Source of the DNA: Sceloporus undulatus
Lineage: Eukaryota; Chordata; Lepidosauria; Squamata; Phrynosomatidae
Assembly: GCF_019175285.1 (NCBI RefSeq)
Contig: NC_056527.1
Coordinates: forward strand, 63,458,030-63,522,029
Length of the DNA: 64,000 nucleotides
Direction of reading: 5' to 3'
Below the pieces are notes generated by a model. That model was not told where the DNA came from. It saw nothing but the letters and a program-made list of their open reading frames with translations, and ran no database searches. A program made the position numbers and the translations under genes. Below, in pieces: positions 52,644 through 64,000 of this stretch. Position 1 is the stretch's first letter, and every line of letters begins with the position of its first letter.

Positions 52644-54857
52644 TTTATTGTTCTGTACAGTAGAATGTCAATCATGGTTGCTTACATTATGAAGAAAAGG
52701 GTGCAAATTCTCTGCTGACAATCATTTTACATTTGTCTCCCTTTAATGTCCAAAAAAGCAAGTTATAAAATAATTTTTTATTGTCAGAAAAATAAAATTC
52801 CAGAAACTAGCAGTGTTATAAATGGCTGCAGACATTTCAGTCCATTAAATTGGCTAAGAAGTATCATCAGAGCTAAAACAGTTATTAAAATAGCAAAGTA
52901 ATATAACGATGATTTAAAATTTTTAGGCATGAATAGCATTTAGTCAGGCTGTAAAATGGGAGACGTAAGAAGCAAGTGCCACTGTATTCTAGAAGTATGC
53001 TCAACTAACCTCTGGGTAGACCTATCTTTCTCTTTCCAAGATGGGACAGATAAGGGTTGCGCTGTGGGTTTAGAAAATTTCTTCCATATTACCATGTGAA
53101 ATAAACCTGATTTGAACACCATGGATTATCTTATAGCCGTACAAACTCTTCTCCCCTTTCCCAGAGCAGTTTTTCAAATGGATTTCGCTTTTTTAAACAA
53201 GAGAAACTGGGTGCCAAATAAATAGATAGCTTTTGAACCACCAGTTACCTTTTGTGGATAAAGCACAGGCCATCAGTATGGCATAACATAAATGGACATG
53301 GGATACGAGGGAAGAAAAGGTTGTAATTCAACAACTGATCAGTGTAATGCACAGCTATCCAGCAAACAATAATTACTGTGTGCATCTGGTTCTAAATGAA
53401 AAACTACCAAACAGGGCAAGAAATGTGGCCCTTCAGATGCCTGTAGCTCACAAGTCCCATTGGCCCAAAGGTGTGGAATTGGAGAAGCTGCAGCATATCT
53501 GGAGGTCCCAGGTTCTTACCCCTGTTATAAAAACAGGGTGAAACAGGGTTTGTATAGCCAGTAGAAAAGGCCACGGTGGCTGCTGCTTACAGGTAAACAA
53601 GTTAAAAAATAGGGGCCAAGACATTATATTGTTTATCCTTGTCCAAGAAAACTAGCTCACAATTAGATGAGATTATGAAATGCCTTTGACAAAGACATGC
53701 ATTCTAGTACTAAACACTTCTAAAAGTCCCTCAACACTCTACTGTCAATTCATGTATGGCAATATGTTTTGTTTATAGTTAAACTCCAGGGCTCCCACTG
53801 ACGCAAGCAAAGATTATATTTTAAAACTCTCCAGTGTTTAAAACATAGATGGTACTTTGGCCATGTTCGGCTTGAGTTCAACTAATTACATTCATGCAAT
53901 CTCTTGTGCGCTTGTCTCTGGATTACATCCATCCTGTAAAATCACTGGAATTTACTCAATCCAAAAAAACTGCTTGTAAAACCAAGTCATATTTTCAGGT
54001 GTGGAAACCGAAAGACCTGAGAAGAAACTCAAGGCATCCCTCGGTTTCCAAATGGTTCATATCCTTTGCAAATAGATGAACCAATCCACATGTAGAACTG
54101 CTATTTTCTGAGTGTGTGTGTGTGTGTGTATTAAAAATTATAACATTTAAAAAATTGTTTGCTAATTCACTTCATCTATTGAAATGACTGGGACATCCCA
54201 AGCATGAAAAAGATCTATGTGTGTCTCTTAATACATGGGGATCTGTGGATTAGAACAAATATTTTTCTGATTAAAATATTAGCAACATTTCGAATGTGCT
54301 AAACTAACATTAAAAACAATATTGTACTGTGCCATGATGGGTTTGGCATTTGCTGTGAATCCAATTCAGAACATGAAATATTTGCATTCTACATTTTAAA
54401 ATTACATGTGGTAAATATGCAAGAATGGTTCTAACCTTTCAAACTGGGTTCAACTGGTTTTTGTATGCACTCATTTGCAGTTAACATAATTATATACAAC
54501 AATTAACATTCGTTGTTGTTGTTTTTAAAAAGCTAGCCAAGAATGTTTAAAAAATAAGTTTCTTTTACTACACAAGCAGACATAGTTCAGGACAAAAGGA
54601 CAATGGTGGAGTTTGCCACAAAGAAGGAAATTAGAGCAAATGCTCCTTCTAGAGCATACAGTATGTGCAATAGAGACCTCAGCATAGAAGCAAATTTCTC
54701 CCATACTACCATGTGAAAATACAATCTTTTAAGAGTAAATTGTTGTAAATAAGGTCTGTTTGGAATAGAGCAGTAAATGTTTACGTTGATGGTTTCAGGA
54801 ATGCACATACACCGCTCTGGCCAGGTTGTGAGCTTTGTCATAGAGAAAATCTGCAAT
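52644..54857 (-). other. SFRP4: Probable SFRP4 3' UTR
   Basis: Between the SFRP4 stop codon and a minus-strand AATAAA (52644..52649, TTTATT on plus). No repeat family is evident in most of it, which fits exonic UTR. The extent is inferred; other TTTATT sites could serve. Confidence 0.45.
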
Positions 54858-55049
54858 TCAATTTTTTTTGGAATTAAATTCTTTCTGGTCACTTCTGAGT
54901 TTAATGATCTTCTTGGGACCAGCAGGGACTGGATTGGCTGTCTTCAAGTTTTGTTTTAGTACTCCACTGCGGCCAGAGTTTTTAGCATTCTGGCTTTTAT
55001 TAGGAGCTGCTTGCAGCTTCTTTTGTTCTTGGAGACGCTGTTCCCATCT
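54858..55049 (-). CDS. SFRP4: SFRP4 last coding exon
   Basis: Encodes [58 protein letters not shown] and NSKKN, then TGA (54858..54860). Acceptor TTTCTTATAG. Basic, probably disordered tail. Confidence 0.93.
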   Translation of the reverse strand, partial: RWEQRLQEQKKLQAAPNKSQNAKNSGRSGVLKQNLKTANPVPAGPKKIIKLRSDQKEFNSKKN

Positions 55050-58000
55050 CTATAAGAAATAAGAAGAAAAGAAAGTAAACACATTAGTGGAAAAAACAGA
55101 AAATGCAAGAAAGGAAAAACTTCATTCAACAAATCGCCATCCAGTGCTGACGAGTGGCTTCCAGATCAGGGGAGTATCGGATCCAGTCTGGGTTTTAGTC
55201 CAAAGTTTAAAGAACCTGTCTTGATTTTTTTTTAACCCACATACAAATATTAACTCCACAACTAGGAATGTTTCCAGAAGTGGGAGATTTAGAAGCACTG
55301 TTCTCTTAGACAGCAAGCAGATCTATGTTCTCACCTCTTAAATCTAATTAACACTTTATAGCTGGATGAATAGGGAAGAAAGGTAGGTGGAAAGTCATTG
55401 TGTAAAAGGATAGATTCCTGTTGAAGGAGGGCATACCACAGAGAAGAAAATAGTGGCAGTAATTTATTCAAGCCATAAACTGTCCAAAAAAAAAGTTATG
55501 GAATAGCTGTTTGAGGATACAGCTACACAGGGTTGAGAGGACTGCACAGCTGTTTGATTGTATTAAAAATCAGAATTTTTTTGAACTCCAAGAAACAAGA
55601 AGAAAACTCAATGGGAAAAGCATGGGATGGTGATACTTTGCTCATTATATCATGTATGCATCCCATAAAAGTAAATATACAAAACATGAGAATTCCACAG
55701 TAAACGCCAATTGGGGACACAGTTCAGGACAGAAGAACCTGAATCATCATTTAGAGAGACAGTGTGGTACACTGGTTATAGTGTTGGACATGAATCTAGG
55801 AGACCTAAACTGTGGTCTTTACGGAGTCATAAAACTCTTTTGGTGACCTTGAACTGGTCAAGCTTTCTCAACCTGAACCACCTTACAGGGTTGGTATTGT
55901 GAAGATAAAATGAAAGTAGGTAAGCTTGAGCTCCTCGGAGAAAAGGGTATACATAAGTGTAACTAACAAGGAATAGATTATACTCAAATGGAAGGGCAAA
56001 GTGCATTCAAAGCAGTAGCAGTGAAACACCTTCACCATGCTCCTAATGTTGCCTAGCTGCTGCAGAATACTTTTATGTAGCTGTATCAGGTAGGGATGCT
56101 ACATATGTAAGAGTGTGACAAATCTTCTCTGCCTTTAATTTCTACTCAAATGTGTGGCCAACTGAGGCAGAGTTGAAAAGAGCCTTATGATATTGGCATC
56201 GTAACTAGAAACGTAATCCTGTTGCTCATTTGAACACAATTTGCTGCTCCATGGGAATAACATAAGAAGGAGGTTTTTGTTGAACCTCAGGCTGTTTTTG
56301 GTCCCATCCTTTTGCTTTTGATCCAATCTAGCACTAGAATAAGAATTCAATTTGTTCCTCCATTTAATAATTAAAATCTGTTTATTAATCCATTCCACCT
56401 AACCTAAGACAGCAGAGATGGTTCATAAGGACAGCAATACATAAGGACAGCAGTGCAGTAAACTGTTATGTGTAAAAGCTACTGTCTCTCTGTTCAAAGC
56501 AAAACTGGCTTTTCTCTGTCTTCCTGGTAAAGCAAAGTCCATGAAGTCTCTGGGGGAATTTCCAGCAAGACAAATAGTGGAATGCAAAAATCCCCCAAAA
56601 CATTTTGGGAAAGGTTTTGATGAGCCTGCCAAGGAAGTGGTCATTTCAATGTATCCTCCTGAAATCCTGTGGTGCAGAAGGATCAGCCTTAGTGTTGTGT
56701 TCATGTAGCAACAGCTTATTTATACACAGATGGGCCTGAGGTTAATGTGCTGCTCAAGAGGGCTTCTTGAACACGTTGGCTTAATGGTTCACCACAATAA
56801 TAGCCATAGCCCTTGATTGTGCCACAGCTCTCAGAAAGTTTCCTCTCCTCTCCTCTAAATTCAGTGGCAACCATGGGCAAAATGTTTTATTTAAATTATA
56901 TCATGTTTATCTAAAACCTTTACCCCTTTGTTCCTTTATATCCTTTTACTACTGACTTGTGGCCAATTTTCCGTTATAAACAATTGAAAGGGGTCAGGCA
57001 TTTATCACATCCCATTCTAGAAGAGATCTTAGACAGATCATATAAATGTTCTTACCTTAAACCTTTTGCTTAAGGGATCCTTCCATTTTTCAACTGAGCA
57101 CCCATCAAGAAGCATCAACCTGAAAACATAATAGAAACAAAAAGGACATAAAGAGAAGATGTGATCTACATCCACAGGACATAAAACATAGGGCTTGTTT
57201 CAATTTTGCGAATTCCAGCCTGTTTCAGGTTTCAAATACTTATCTGCAAATAGGAGTCAACTCAATTCAGTGTGACTGGTTTCTGAGTAGCCATTATAGG
57301 ATTTCACTGTAAAATTATTTCATTGTGGACCTGCATGTTTTATAGTTTGGCTGGATTATGCCAGAATACTGTATACAGATCAATCCTATGGCAGGTAAAG
57401 AGAAGAATGGTTGGCACTGTTTCTATTGTTTCCTGTGCCCTTCTGGTTTATTGGAGTAACAGCAATAAGTAAAACCACACTCATTTAAAAATCAGTACAT
57501 AGAGAGATCTTGTAGCACCTCTGAGACTAACTGAAAGAAAGAAATTGGCAGCTTGAGCTTTCGTAGACTTCAGTCTACTTCCTCAGATGCATCTTTCTTT
57601 CAGTTAATCTCAAAGGTGCTACAAGATCTCTCTACGTATTCATTTAAAATCATTTCACATCAATGTCATCTGGGGTATGACAATAGTTTGGCTGCTTTAT
57701 GTCCTTGCTGGAAAAATGAGAAAGATTTGAACCCTGCAGATCCAAGACCCCCCTTGATCCAGCCTGCATTTTTTCCAGCGTGCCCATTTTTGCCCACTAT
57801 CAACTTTGGCAGAGCAATCGTGGCAGAGGGTTTTGATACTTCATGAATGGGGCCTCACCAGTAGATATTCTTCTCACCCTGAAAGGTCTATGGTAACAGG
57901 GATGCTCTCGCAAGGACCTTAGAGCTCTTCCTTTAATGTTTATTTTATGAAGGGTCTCACTAGCCAGTTCAATACAGACAAAAATGAGTGGTGAAACAAA

Positions 58001-61000
58001 AATGGTCATATCATATAATTTCATTTTTACAAGGTGAAAGTCTCTTTATTTTCATATTAAGTCTAGGGATAATGTTACTGATTAGTCAATATTATTCTGC
58101 ATATGTTAGCATGCCATTAATTCATATTAATATTAATTGTATGTATATAGAGAATAATTGAAATGCATTACTGCGTGGATCAATACTCATGCTAAGCAAT
58201 ACTGGGCCAGGTTACTACTTGGCTGAGAAACCACCAAGGATCTTCAGGTGGGGCTAGGAAAAAATCTGCCTGGTACTGCTGCCAGTCAGAACTTGCCATG
58301 CTGGGCTAGATGGAGATGGAAATCTAGACTAGACTTCCTAGGTCTACCCTAGGCCTAGTCTAGCATAATACTAGGCTATTGAAACTGACTAGGACTCACT
58401 CCACATAAGCTAGCTTCCTATATTCTTGTGCTTTGTCCTGGACCATATATTTTCCTCCATTCTTAGATTCTGGTGTTTGACAGCAGAGATTTACCATAGG
58501 GTATTATGTCAGTATCATAAAAACAAAGGGCGCAGTCCACCAAGAGATTATTGCACATAGGTTCCATTTGGGCTTGCATATTTCCAGTTGAATATGGTCA
58601 TGATCTGGATAACATGCTTTTTGTCCATCAATGGGCTACTAGCCAACTGCTGTGTTTTTGTATCTACAGTCCAAAGCACACTGCAGAAGTAATCCAGTTT
58701 GAGACTGCTTTAACTTCCCTGGCTCAGTGCTAGGCAATTCTGGGAACTATGGTTTTGTGAGACATTTAGCCTTCTCTGTCAGAAGGTTCTGGTGCCACAA
58801 TAAACTACAATTCCCAGGATTCCCTAGCTTTGAGCCAGGACAGTTAAAACTGTCTCATATTGGCTTATTTCTGCAGTGTGTTTTGGACCTGCAGTCCAGT
58901 GTATTATTTCTGCAGTGCGTTTGCAGATGACATCCCTATACCTTTGTTGGTCACAGCACTATATCAGACTGAGCATTTGTGATGAGCTTCACTATTATGG
59001 TCTTACTTTGTTCCAAGACTGAGACCCGCATTATAATCATAAACATCATATTGTGATAGAAACAAGAATGTGGTATTTCCTTCAGCGCTCTTCCAAGCAA
59101 CAGACCATTACTGCTGACATTTTTAAAAGCCACTGTAACACAAACCCTGTTTATACATCACCAAGTTCGATGAGAAACACAATATTTTGTTTTGCTGTCT
59201 TTTTTAAATCCTTTAAGAAAACATATAAAATGAAAACCTCAATGACCTTTAGAAACATCATTGGCAAACCTGATCCATGGAATATGGGACTCATTCTAAC
59301 CTTCCCCCAATTTTGAGTTTAATTTTGGAAGCCTTTGTTCATGGATGCATTGTCATTCCTAAATGCCTCAGCCTTAACAAAAATGTTTGTTGTATTGCAC
59401 AGATATCCATTTTCCCTCCCACTATCTGTGTAATGAAACATTCACTTGAAATATCAAGTCCTTCTTCATCTTTTCTGACTTCCTAGCCTAAATTTCTCAA
59501 CTTCATTTTCAAAACCTTCATATACTCTCACCTATGGATGTGAAAGCTCAGATTTATCATTATTATCATACAGGAAGCCCCAAACTTATCTTTACAGTTA
59601 CAGTTCTAAGCAATGGAAGAAAGTTTTGATCTGCAAGCCCTTATCATGACAGTCTTTATTAGCAATGCTCCCACACAAACTCAAAAAATGCAGGTGGCTG
59701 TGTTGAATGATAGTTTGTAGCAGTTTTCATCTCCCTCAGAAGAAGGTATTTTGTAAAACTAATGAGTCTTGCTCATTTATGACCACCCCTTAGCAAAATT
59801 AACTTATCAAAATACATGGTAGCTGAGGAAATACATAGCTTGTTTAGGAGCAACAGGGGTATCCCTATGATTTCGTAGGAGTTTATCACACAGGAGGGAT
59901 TCCATGCCAAAATGGGATTTAAAGTGAAAAAAACCCTGCAAAAGTGAATTTATAATCAGACGACATCCAGGTTAACCCAAACTCACCCAGATAAAAAGTA
60001 GAAAAGACATGCAAAAGCACAATGATTTTCAGACGGCATCGCTGTTAAGGTGTACTAACATAATATTAACCCAGCTAGAAAGTAGACAAAACGTGACTCT
60101 TTTTACTTCTGGAAAATCCCAAAAGTAAAAAGCAATCGCAATTTGTCAACTTTCTAACCAGTTTAATGTTGTGTTAACCCTGATGTGTCTGAAAATCAAT
60201 CACGCTTTTGTGTGTCTTCTTAGGTTTTATTTTGGGTTTTCAATCCCATTTCTGCATGAGGGGCCTCCCATATGATAAACTCCATAGTCGGTGATAATCA
60301 AAATCCTAGTGCTTCAATCTTGTGAGCCCTCATTCCTCTCCCCCACAATCTAAATGGCAAATTCACTCCACCAAGTCCTATATGGGCTTATGTAGCCTAA
60401 ACAGTATCTCCTACATTAAGTGATTTTCAAGCTTGGAAGAGCCCTGGGATTTGAAAAAAAACACATACAAGACAAGAAAAAGGAAAGGAAAGGAATGCTA
60501 AGAAGAAGAGGGAGCCCATAAAAGGTACTGTAATATATGGGCATGCTCAGTGAGCACAGAATACAGTCCTCCCTCTGTTCTCACAGTTTTGGAACCTGCG
60601 TCCCTCGCTTATGTGAGAGGGACGAATGGAGGGAGAATGAATGGAGCATGCACCCGCACACCCACGCCTCGAATATAGGTGAAACACCATTTTCGCAAGG
60701 GGGTTCAGAACAACCCCCCCCCCCCCGTGAAAAAAGTAGAGGCAACTGTACTGATTGACTATTGGTAAGAGGGCCACAAAACCAACAAACAAACCAGAGG
60801 ATCAATGGAATGGCGTGTCCTGGATATGAGCATTTTATACCACAACATTTTTTGTTGCAGGTCCTGCTTATATGTTCCAAATGCAAGTGCTATTGCTTAT
60901 GAAGCCAAAAGAACAGGGCCCACCAACAAAAGAGAGGAATTAAGAGGTTCAGGGGAACCTCATGGTTTGCAAAAGTTACACACACACACACACATGCTCA

Positions 61001-63883
61001 AGACAAAAAAAAATTCCCTTGGAGACTGAAAAACCAAATACACACCAGTGAGTGCTAAACATGGTCAGTGAATTATAGAATAGCTGAGAGAATGAAATTG
61101 GAGTATCCTGAACATCCCACATGCAGCATATTGTTACTATTTTCCTTTGTGATTACTAGTCACATCTATATTTCATGGTTTCTCCAAGCATTCTTTAGCC
61201 CTCGTTGGTAGAATAAACTAACTGATCGCTAGTTTTTTGTGGGTTTTTTGGGCTATGTGGACATGTTCTAGAAGAGTTTCTTCCTGACATTTTGTCAGCA
61301 TCTGTGGCTGGCATCTTCTCTGAAGCCACAGATGCCGGCAAAACATTGGAGGAAAACTCTTCTAGAACATGGTCACATAGCCCGAAAAAAACCACAAAAA
61401 ACTATGGATGCCAGCTATGAAAGCCTTCAACCTAACTGATTGCTGTTGGCACTCACTAGGCTTCATGGCGGAGTTGAGATTTGAACTCAGTGCAACATTC
61501 TGACCTTCACACTACTCTGGCTCTCCAGTGTGCATGGGGGACTGCTGTGCTCTCAGGGGCATCCCTATTCATTTGAGCTGATGGCCAGCTCCAAGGATAC
61601 AACAGGTCCCCTTTTCTTAATATCAAGCTCAATGCAAAGTTACCATCGCTTACCTTGAGTGCTGCTCATAACACATAATGAGGACATCTTGATTTGGGAG
61701 AAGGGGTGGACACTGGCAGGAGGAATTAGTGTAGAGAGGAATGCGGGAACGGGGAACGGGAGTGGAAGATTTCAGCACTTCCTTCACGTCAACCATCGTG
61801 GTTATTTCATTGCAGTCCCCTCTCTCCAAGCTCTTCACTTTAGCATGAATAACTGCAACACATAAAGCAAAAGTAAATGGCTAATGCCATGTAAGTGAAG
61901 TTTTTGAAAAATAGACAGACTGCTTATGGCATACTTTTCTCAGAAACAAGTCTCACTGAGTTGTTGCACTGCACAACACACTTACTAGAGAGTTAAGTCC
62001 CATTAAACTGAGCAGCTTGATGAAATGGGCTTTGTCTTCCTGGAAGCCTGGAAGTTGAACTACTTAAACTCATATTGTTATTATGCAAAGGGATCTAGTA
62101 GTGTCTTTGGGATGAACTGTGTGAAATAACTTGTAGCATAAGCTTCCATAGACTAGGTCTACTGGGAAAGTAGACACTAGTTTACAAAAGCGTGCACATC
62201 AACTTCTTTCGCACACTTAGTCTCAAAGGTACTGCAATATCCCTTTGCATGCTGATATTCCATGTGTCTTTGAACTCCACCCTCATATGGTTATGGTTAT
62301 TATTATTATTTATTTTTTCTATTGGGAAGCAAAAAAAAATGTATTTAAAAACCAATATAAGTTGAATTAGCCCTTAGTTAGACTTATAAATGTTTACAAG
62401 TAAAGGCTAACGTATGAGTTGCCACCTCCTTGCTGAAACGTTATCCATAAATCATCACTGCAATTTCAAGATGTTATCACTTAAGCTATATTAATAGCTG
62501 TGTGATACTGCTTTTTATTATGTTACTAGTATTTTGAAACGGCCCTCGGGCTACTCAATAAATTGTATTGTATTGTATCACTTAAGCTAATGAAAAGGTA
62601 AGCATTCAGTTAACAGTAGTTTCTGGTCCATATTTAAGTTGCCAATTTAAGTTTTCCTTTATTTTATACACCCTGGTAGTCTTGGATTTGGGAGACTACC
62701 TGTCCCATATAATTCCCGCTGCCTTTGAAAACTGAGAACAACAACAACAACAACAAAAATAGGCTTGATTAACCTTGTTATGTATATAGAAATTATTACT
62801 GATAATACTGTCAATAATGGCTGGGCTGCAATTCCCTTTACGCCAATGGTCCAAAACACACTGCAGAAATAATCCATGTTGAGACCACTTTAACTGCCTT
62901 TGCTCAGTGCTAGGGAATCCTGGAATTGTAGTTTTGCGAGACATTTAGCCTTCTCTGTCAGAGTCGGCTCTGGTGCCACAACAAACTACAATTCCCAGGA
63001 TTATTTCTGCAGTATGTTTTGGACCTATGTCATAGACAGATAGGAGATAGACGTAACAGTGTACTTATGAATGTAATATTAGTTAAAAGCCAGATATCCC
63101 ATTTTTAAAGACTAAAATAATAAAAGGAACAGTGATGTGTTCTCAAAACAAGAGCAATTTCTGCAATTTTATCATACAATTATTAGCATGTCTTCCTAAA
63201 CAAGTTTAATGTACCTCTGTCATACAGAAAGAAATGTTTTTAAAAGGAGCAAATTGTATAGCTGAGGTTATATGGATGGTACACTTGCTAAGGAGCAAGT
63301 GCTCTTAAACTGTGGCATTTTCTTTTGAACAAGTAGTAATAGTGTCAGTGCATCAGTCTCATTGGTCCAAAACACACTGCAAAAATAATCCAGTTCGAGA
63401 CAGCTTTAACTGCCCTGGCTCAGTGCTAGAGAATCCTGGGAATTGTAGTTTATTGTGGCCCTAGAGCTCTCTAAGAATGTCTCACAAAACTATGAAAAAG
63501 ATATAGCCGTGTTAGTCTAAAGAATCCGTACGTAGAGAGCTCTTTGAGACTCACTGAAAGAAAGAAGTTGGCAGCAAGGGCTTTCCTAGACTTCATACTT
63601 CAGGAAGTAGATTGAAATCTACGAAAGCTCATGCTGCCAATTTCTTTCTTTCCCTTAGTCTCAAAGGTGCTACAAGTTCTCTCTGCATCACAAAACTATA
63701 GTTCCCAGAATTCCCTAGCCTTGAGCCAGGACAGTTAAAGTGCTATCCAACCGGATTAGTCCTCCCGTGCAGACGCAGCCGACAATTCAATATATAACAA
63801 TATAAACCATGCCTTACCATAGCTGTAGTTTTTGTTCAGATAGGTGGCAAGCGTGGGCTTCACTTTCTGACACTTGCAGTGAT
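54858..63883 (-). CDS. SFRP4: Secreted frizzled-related protein 4, last four coding exons (5' part outside window)
   Basis: SFRP4 is a secreted Wnt-pathway modulator with an N-terminal frizzled Cys-rich domain and a C-terminal netrin-like (NTR) domain. Exons in transcript order: 63818..63883, 61654..61852, 57056..57119, 54858..55049; these total 521 nt, 172 complete residues plus stop, in one frame. The product aligns with human SFRP4 from [14 protein letters not shown] onward: here [67 protein letters not shown] and [14 protein letters not shown]. Cys of the NTR domain and NYS/NSS glycosylation sequons are visible. The C-terminal tail is Lys/Gln-rich and basic, less conserved, as in mammals. 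The signal peptide and frizzled domain are beyond 64000. It converges on NME8. All introns are GT-AG. Confidence 0.95.
55765..55955 (+). mobile_element. tRNA-derived SINE of a second type
   Basis: AGTGTGGTACACTGGTTATA, GGACATGAATCTAGGAGACC, CCACCTTACAGGGTTGGTAT and TTGAGCTCCTCGGAGAAAAG, the order of a widespread reptile SINE. SFRP4 intron. Confidence 0.6.
55956..57055. other. SFRP4: SFRP4 intron part without recognised content
   Basis: No exon or known repeat seen in this stretch. Confidence 0.45.
57056..57119 (-). CDS. SFRP4: SFRP4 penultimate coding exon
   Basis: Completes the Arg codon of CYEQHSR and encodes [20 protein letters not shown] and K. Acceptor TTTTCAG, donor GTAAGA, ends phase 0. 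64 bp. Confidence 0.95.
57491..57639. mobile_element. Foldback element with 10-bp target duplication
   Basis: Arms of about 46 bp (CATAGAGAGATCTTGTAGCA ... CTACAAGATCTCTCTACG) around a loop with TCGTAGACTTCAGTCTACTT. TCATTTAAAA at 57481..57490 and 57640..57649. SFRP4 intron. Confidence 0.8.
58670..58908. mobile_element. Foldback MITE with GTCCAAAGCACACTGCAG ends
   Basis: GTCCAAAGCACACTGCAGAA ... TTCTGCAGTGTGTTTTGGAC, inner AATTCTGGGAACTATGGTTT / AAACTACAATTCCCAGGATT. The best-preserved copy of the family in the window. Confidence 0.8.
58909..59877. other. SFRP4: SFRP4 intron part without recognised content
   Basis: No exon or known repeat family identified. Confidence 0.4.
59878..60283. mobile_element. 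Foldback element with GGAGTTTATC ends
   Basis: GGAGTTTATCACACAGGAGG ... CCTCCCATATGATAAACTCC, arms over 60 bp with CCAAAATGGGATTTAAAG mirrored. Flanking triplets GTA and ATA. Related to 4297..4611 by its ends and plan. SFRP4 intron. Confidence 0.7.
60564..60748. mobile_element. TA-flanked MITE
   Basis: CAGTCCTCCCTCTGTTC ... TAGAGGCAACTG with TA at 60562..60563 and 60749..60750. Contains a C run (about 60711..60726). SFRP4 intron. Confidence 0.65.
61231..61431. mobile_element. Near-perfect foldback of a Penelope-like end, 13-bp target duplication
   Basis: Two arms of about 95 bp meet with almost no loop: TTTTGGGCTATGTGGACATG, TTCTAGAAGAGTTTCTTCC and CATCTGTGGCTGGCATCTTC are mirrored. CTAACTGATYGCT lies at 61218..61230 and 61432..61444 (one mismatch). 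The sequence matches 24249..24480 in part. Confidence 0.7.
61654..61852 (-). CDS. SFRP4: SFRP4 NTR-domain exon
   Basis: [66 protein letters not shown]. Closely matches human SFRP4. Acceptor TGTGTTGCAG, donor GTAAGC. Confidence 0.96.
62088..62255. mobile_element. Foldback repeat with CAAAGGGATCTAGTAG ends
   Basis: GCAAAGGGATCTAGTAG ... TGCAATATCCCTTTGC with TCCATAGACTAGGTCTACTG in the loop. Relative of 11706..11884. SFRP4 intron. Confidence 0.6.
62500..62580 (+). mobile_element. Retroposon 3' tail with (ATTGT)n
   Basis: GAAACGGCCCTCGGGCTACT, CAATAAATTGTATTGTATTG: end of a LINE or SINE with a pentamer tail. Confidence 0.5.
62849..63024. mobile_element. Foldback MITE with GGTCCAAAACACACTGCAG ends
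   Basis: GGTCCAAAACACACTGCAGA ... TTCTGCAGTATGTTTTGGACC, with GAATCCTGGAATTGTAGTTT mirrored. The right arm has lost about 50 bp compared with 58670..58908. Confidence 0.75.
63364..63760. mobile_element. Foldback MITE split by another foldback element
   Basis: GGTCCAAAACACACTGCAAA and AATCCTGGGAATTGTAGTTT on the left; TAGTTCCCAGAATTCCCTAG and GAGCCAGGACAGTTAAAG on the right. The insertion at 63494..63688 sits in the right half. Confidence 0.65.
63494..63688. mobile_element. Foldback element with 11-12 bp target duplication
   Basis: CACAAAACTAT at 63483..63493 and 63689..63699, both preceded by T. The interior carries TAGAGAGCTCTTTGAGACTC, AACTTCAGGAAGTAGATTG-like text and CTCAAAGGTGCTACAAG, the same family as 57491..57639, plus ATAGCCGTGTTAGTCTA on the left. 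Confidence 0.75.
63818..63883 (-). CDS. SFRP4: SFRP4 exon at the start of the NTR domain
   Basis: [22 protein letters not shown], plus one base. The first Asp codon begins in the previous exon, outside the window. Acceptor ACTAAAG, donor GTAAGG. Confidence 0.94.
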
Positions 63884-64000
63884 CTTTAGTTAGCAAAAAA
63901 GACACAAGACAAAGAGAGAGGGTTTAAACTATGAATTAGGGCATGGAAGAGTCTGGATTGGTTTTTGGGAGGGCATTTTTGGGGTGAAGAAATCTGTCAT

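Overview
The window is vertebrate nuclear DNA, almost certainly from a squamate reptile and probably a lizard. The evidence is large introns with GT-AG splice sites, intronic SINEs of the Sauria type (tRNA-derived head, CCTTCCATCCTT core, tail near AGCAATAGCAAG), CR1/L2-like and L1-like LINE remains, a SPIN-like hAT element and many short foldback DNA elements. The species cannot be fixed from the sequence.

Three host genes are present, in the order known from mammals on human 7p14 (from memory: GPR141, NME8, SFRP4). GPR141 (5066..6019, +) is an orphan class A GPCR in one coding exon. NME8/TXNDC3 (17475..49118, +) is complete: 15 coding exons sum to 1839 nt in one uninterrupted frame, 612 residues plus a stop, giving a thioredoxin domain followed by three nucleoside diphosphate kinase (NDK) modules. 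SFRP4 (54858..63883, -) is partial: its last four coding exons are here (part of the netrin-like domain and the basic tail), while the frizzled-type Cys-rich domain lies beyond the right edge. NME8 and SFRP4 converge, with stop codons 5.7 kb apart. The genes do not form a functional unit; the linkage is conserved synteny.

Layout: 1..5062 is GPR141 upstream or 5' UTR intron sequence with a LINE scrap between 76-bp direct repeats and a TAA-flanked foldback element. 6020..17435 is the GPR141-NME8 interval, mostly old LINE, SINE and MITE sequence. 17436..49160 is NME8, with introns crowded with mobile elements, including an L1 remnant split by two DNA transposons (37.0-40.9 kb), a SPIN-like insertion inside a TA-flanked MITE (18.8-19.2 kb) and a clean hAT element (41.9-42.3 kb). 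49.2-52.6 kb is the convergent intergenic stretch with a three-deep nest (SINE in LINE in LINE). 52.6-64 kb holds the probable SFRP4 3' UTR, exons and introns.

Points most worth a second look: retention of the catalytic His and Asn in the second NDK module of NME8 (recalled as Tyr in place of His in human); a likely GC-AG intron; an intra-exonic Glu run made from a GAG/GAA microsatellite; a microsatellite serving as a splice-acceptor tract; and foldback elements whose 10-13 bp target duplications do not fit ordinary cut-and-paste transposons. I found no convincing wholly new gene system.
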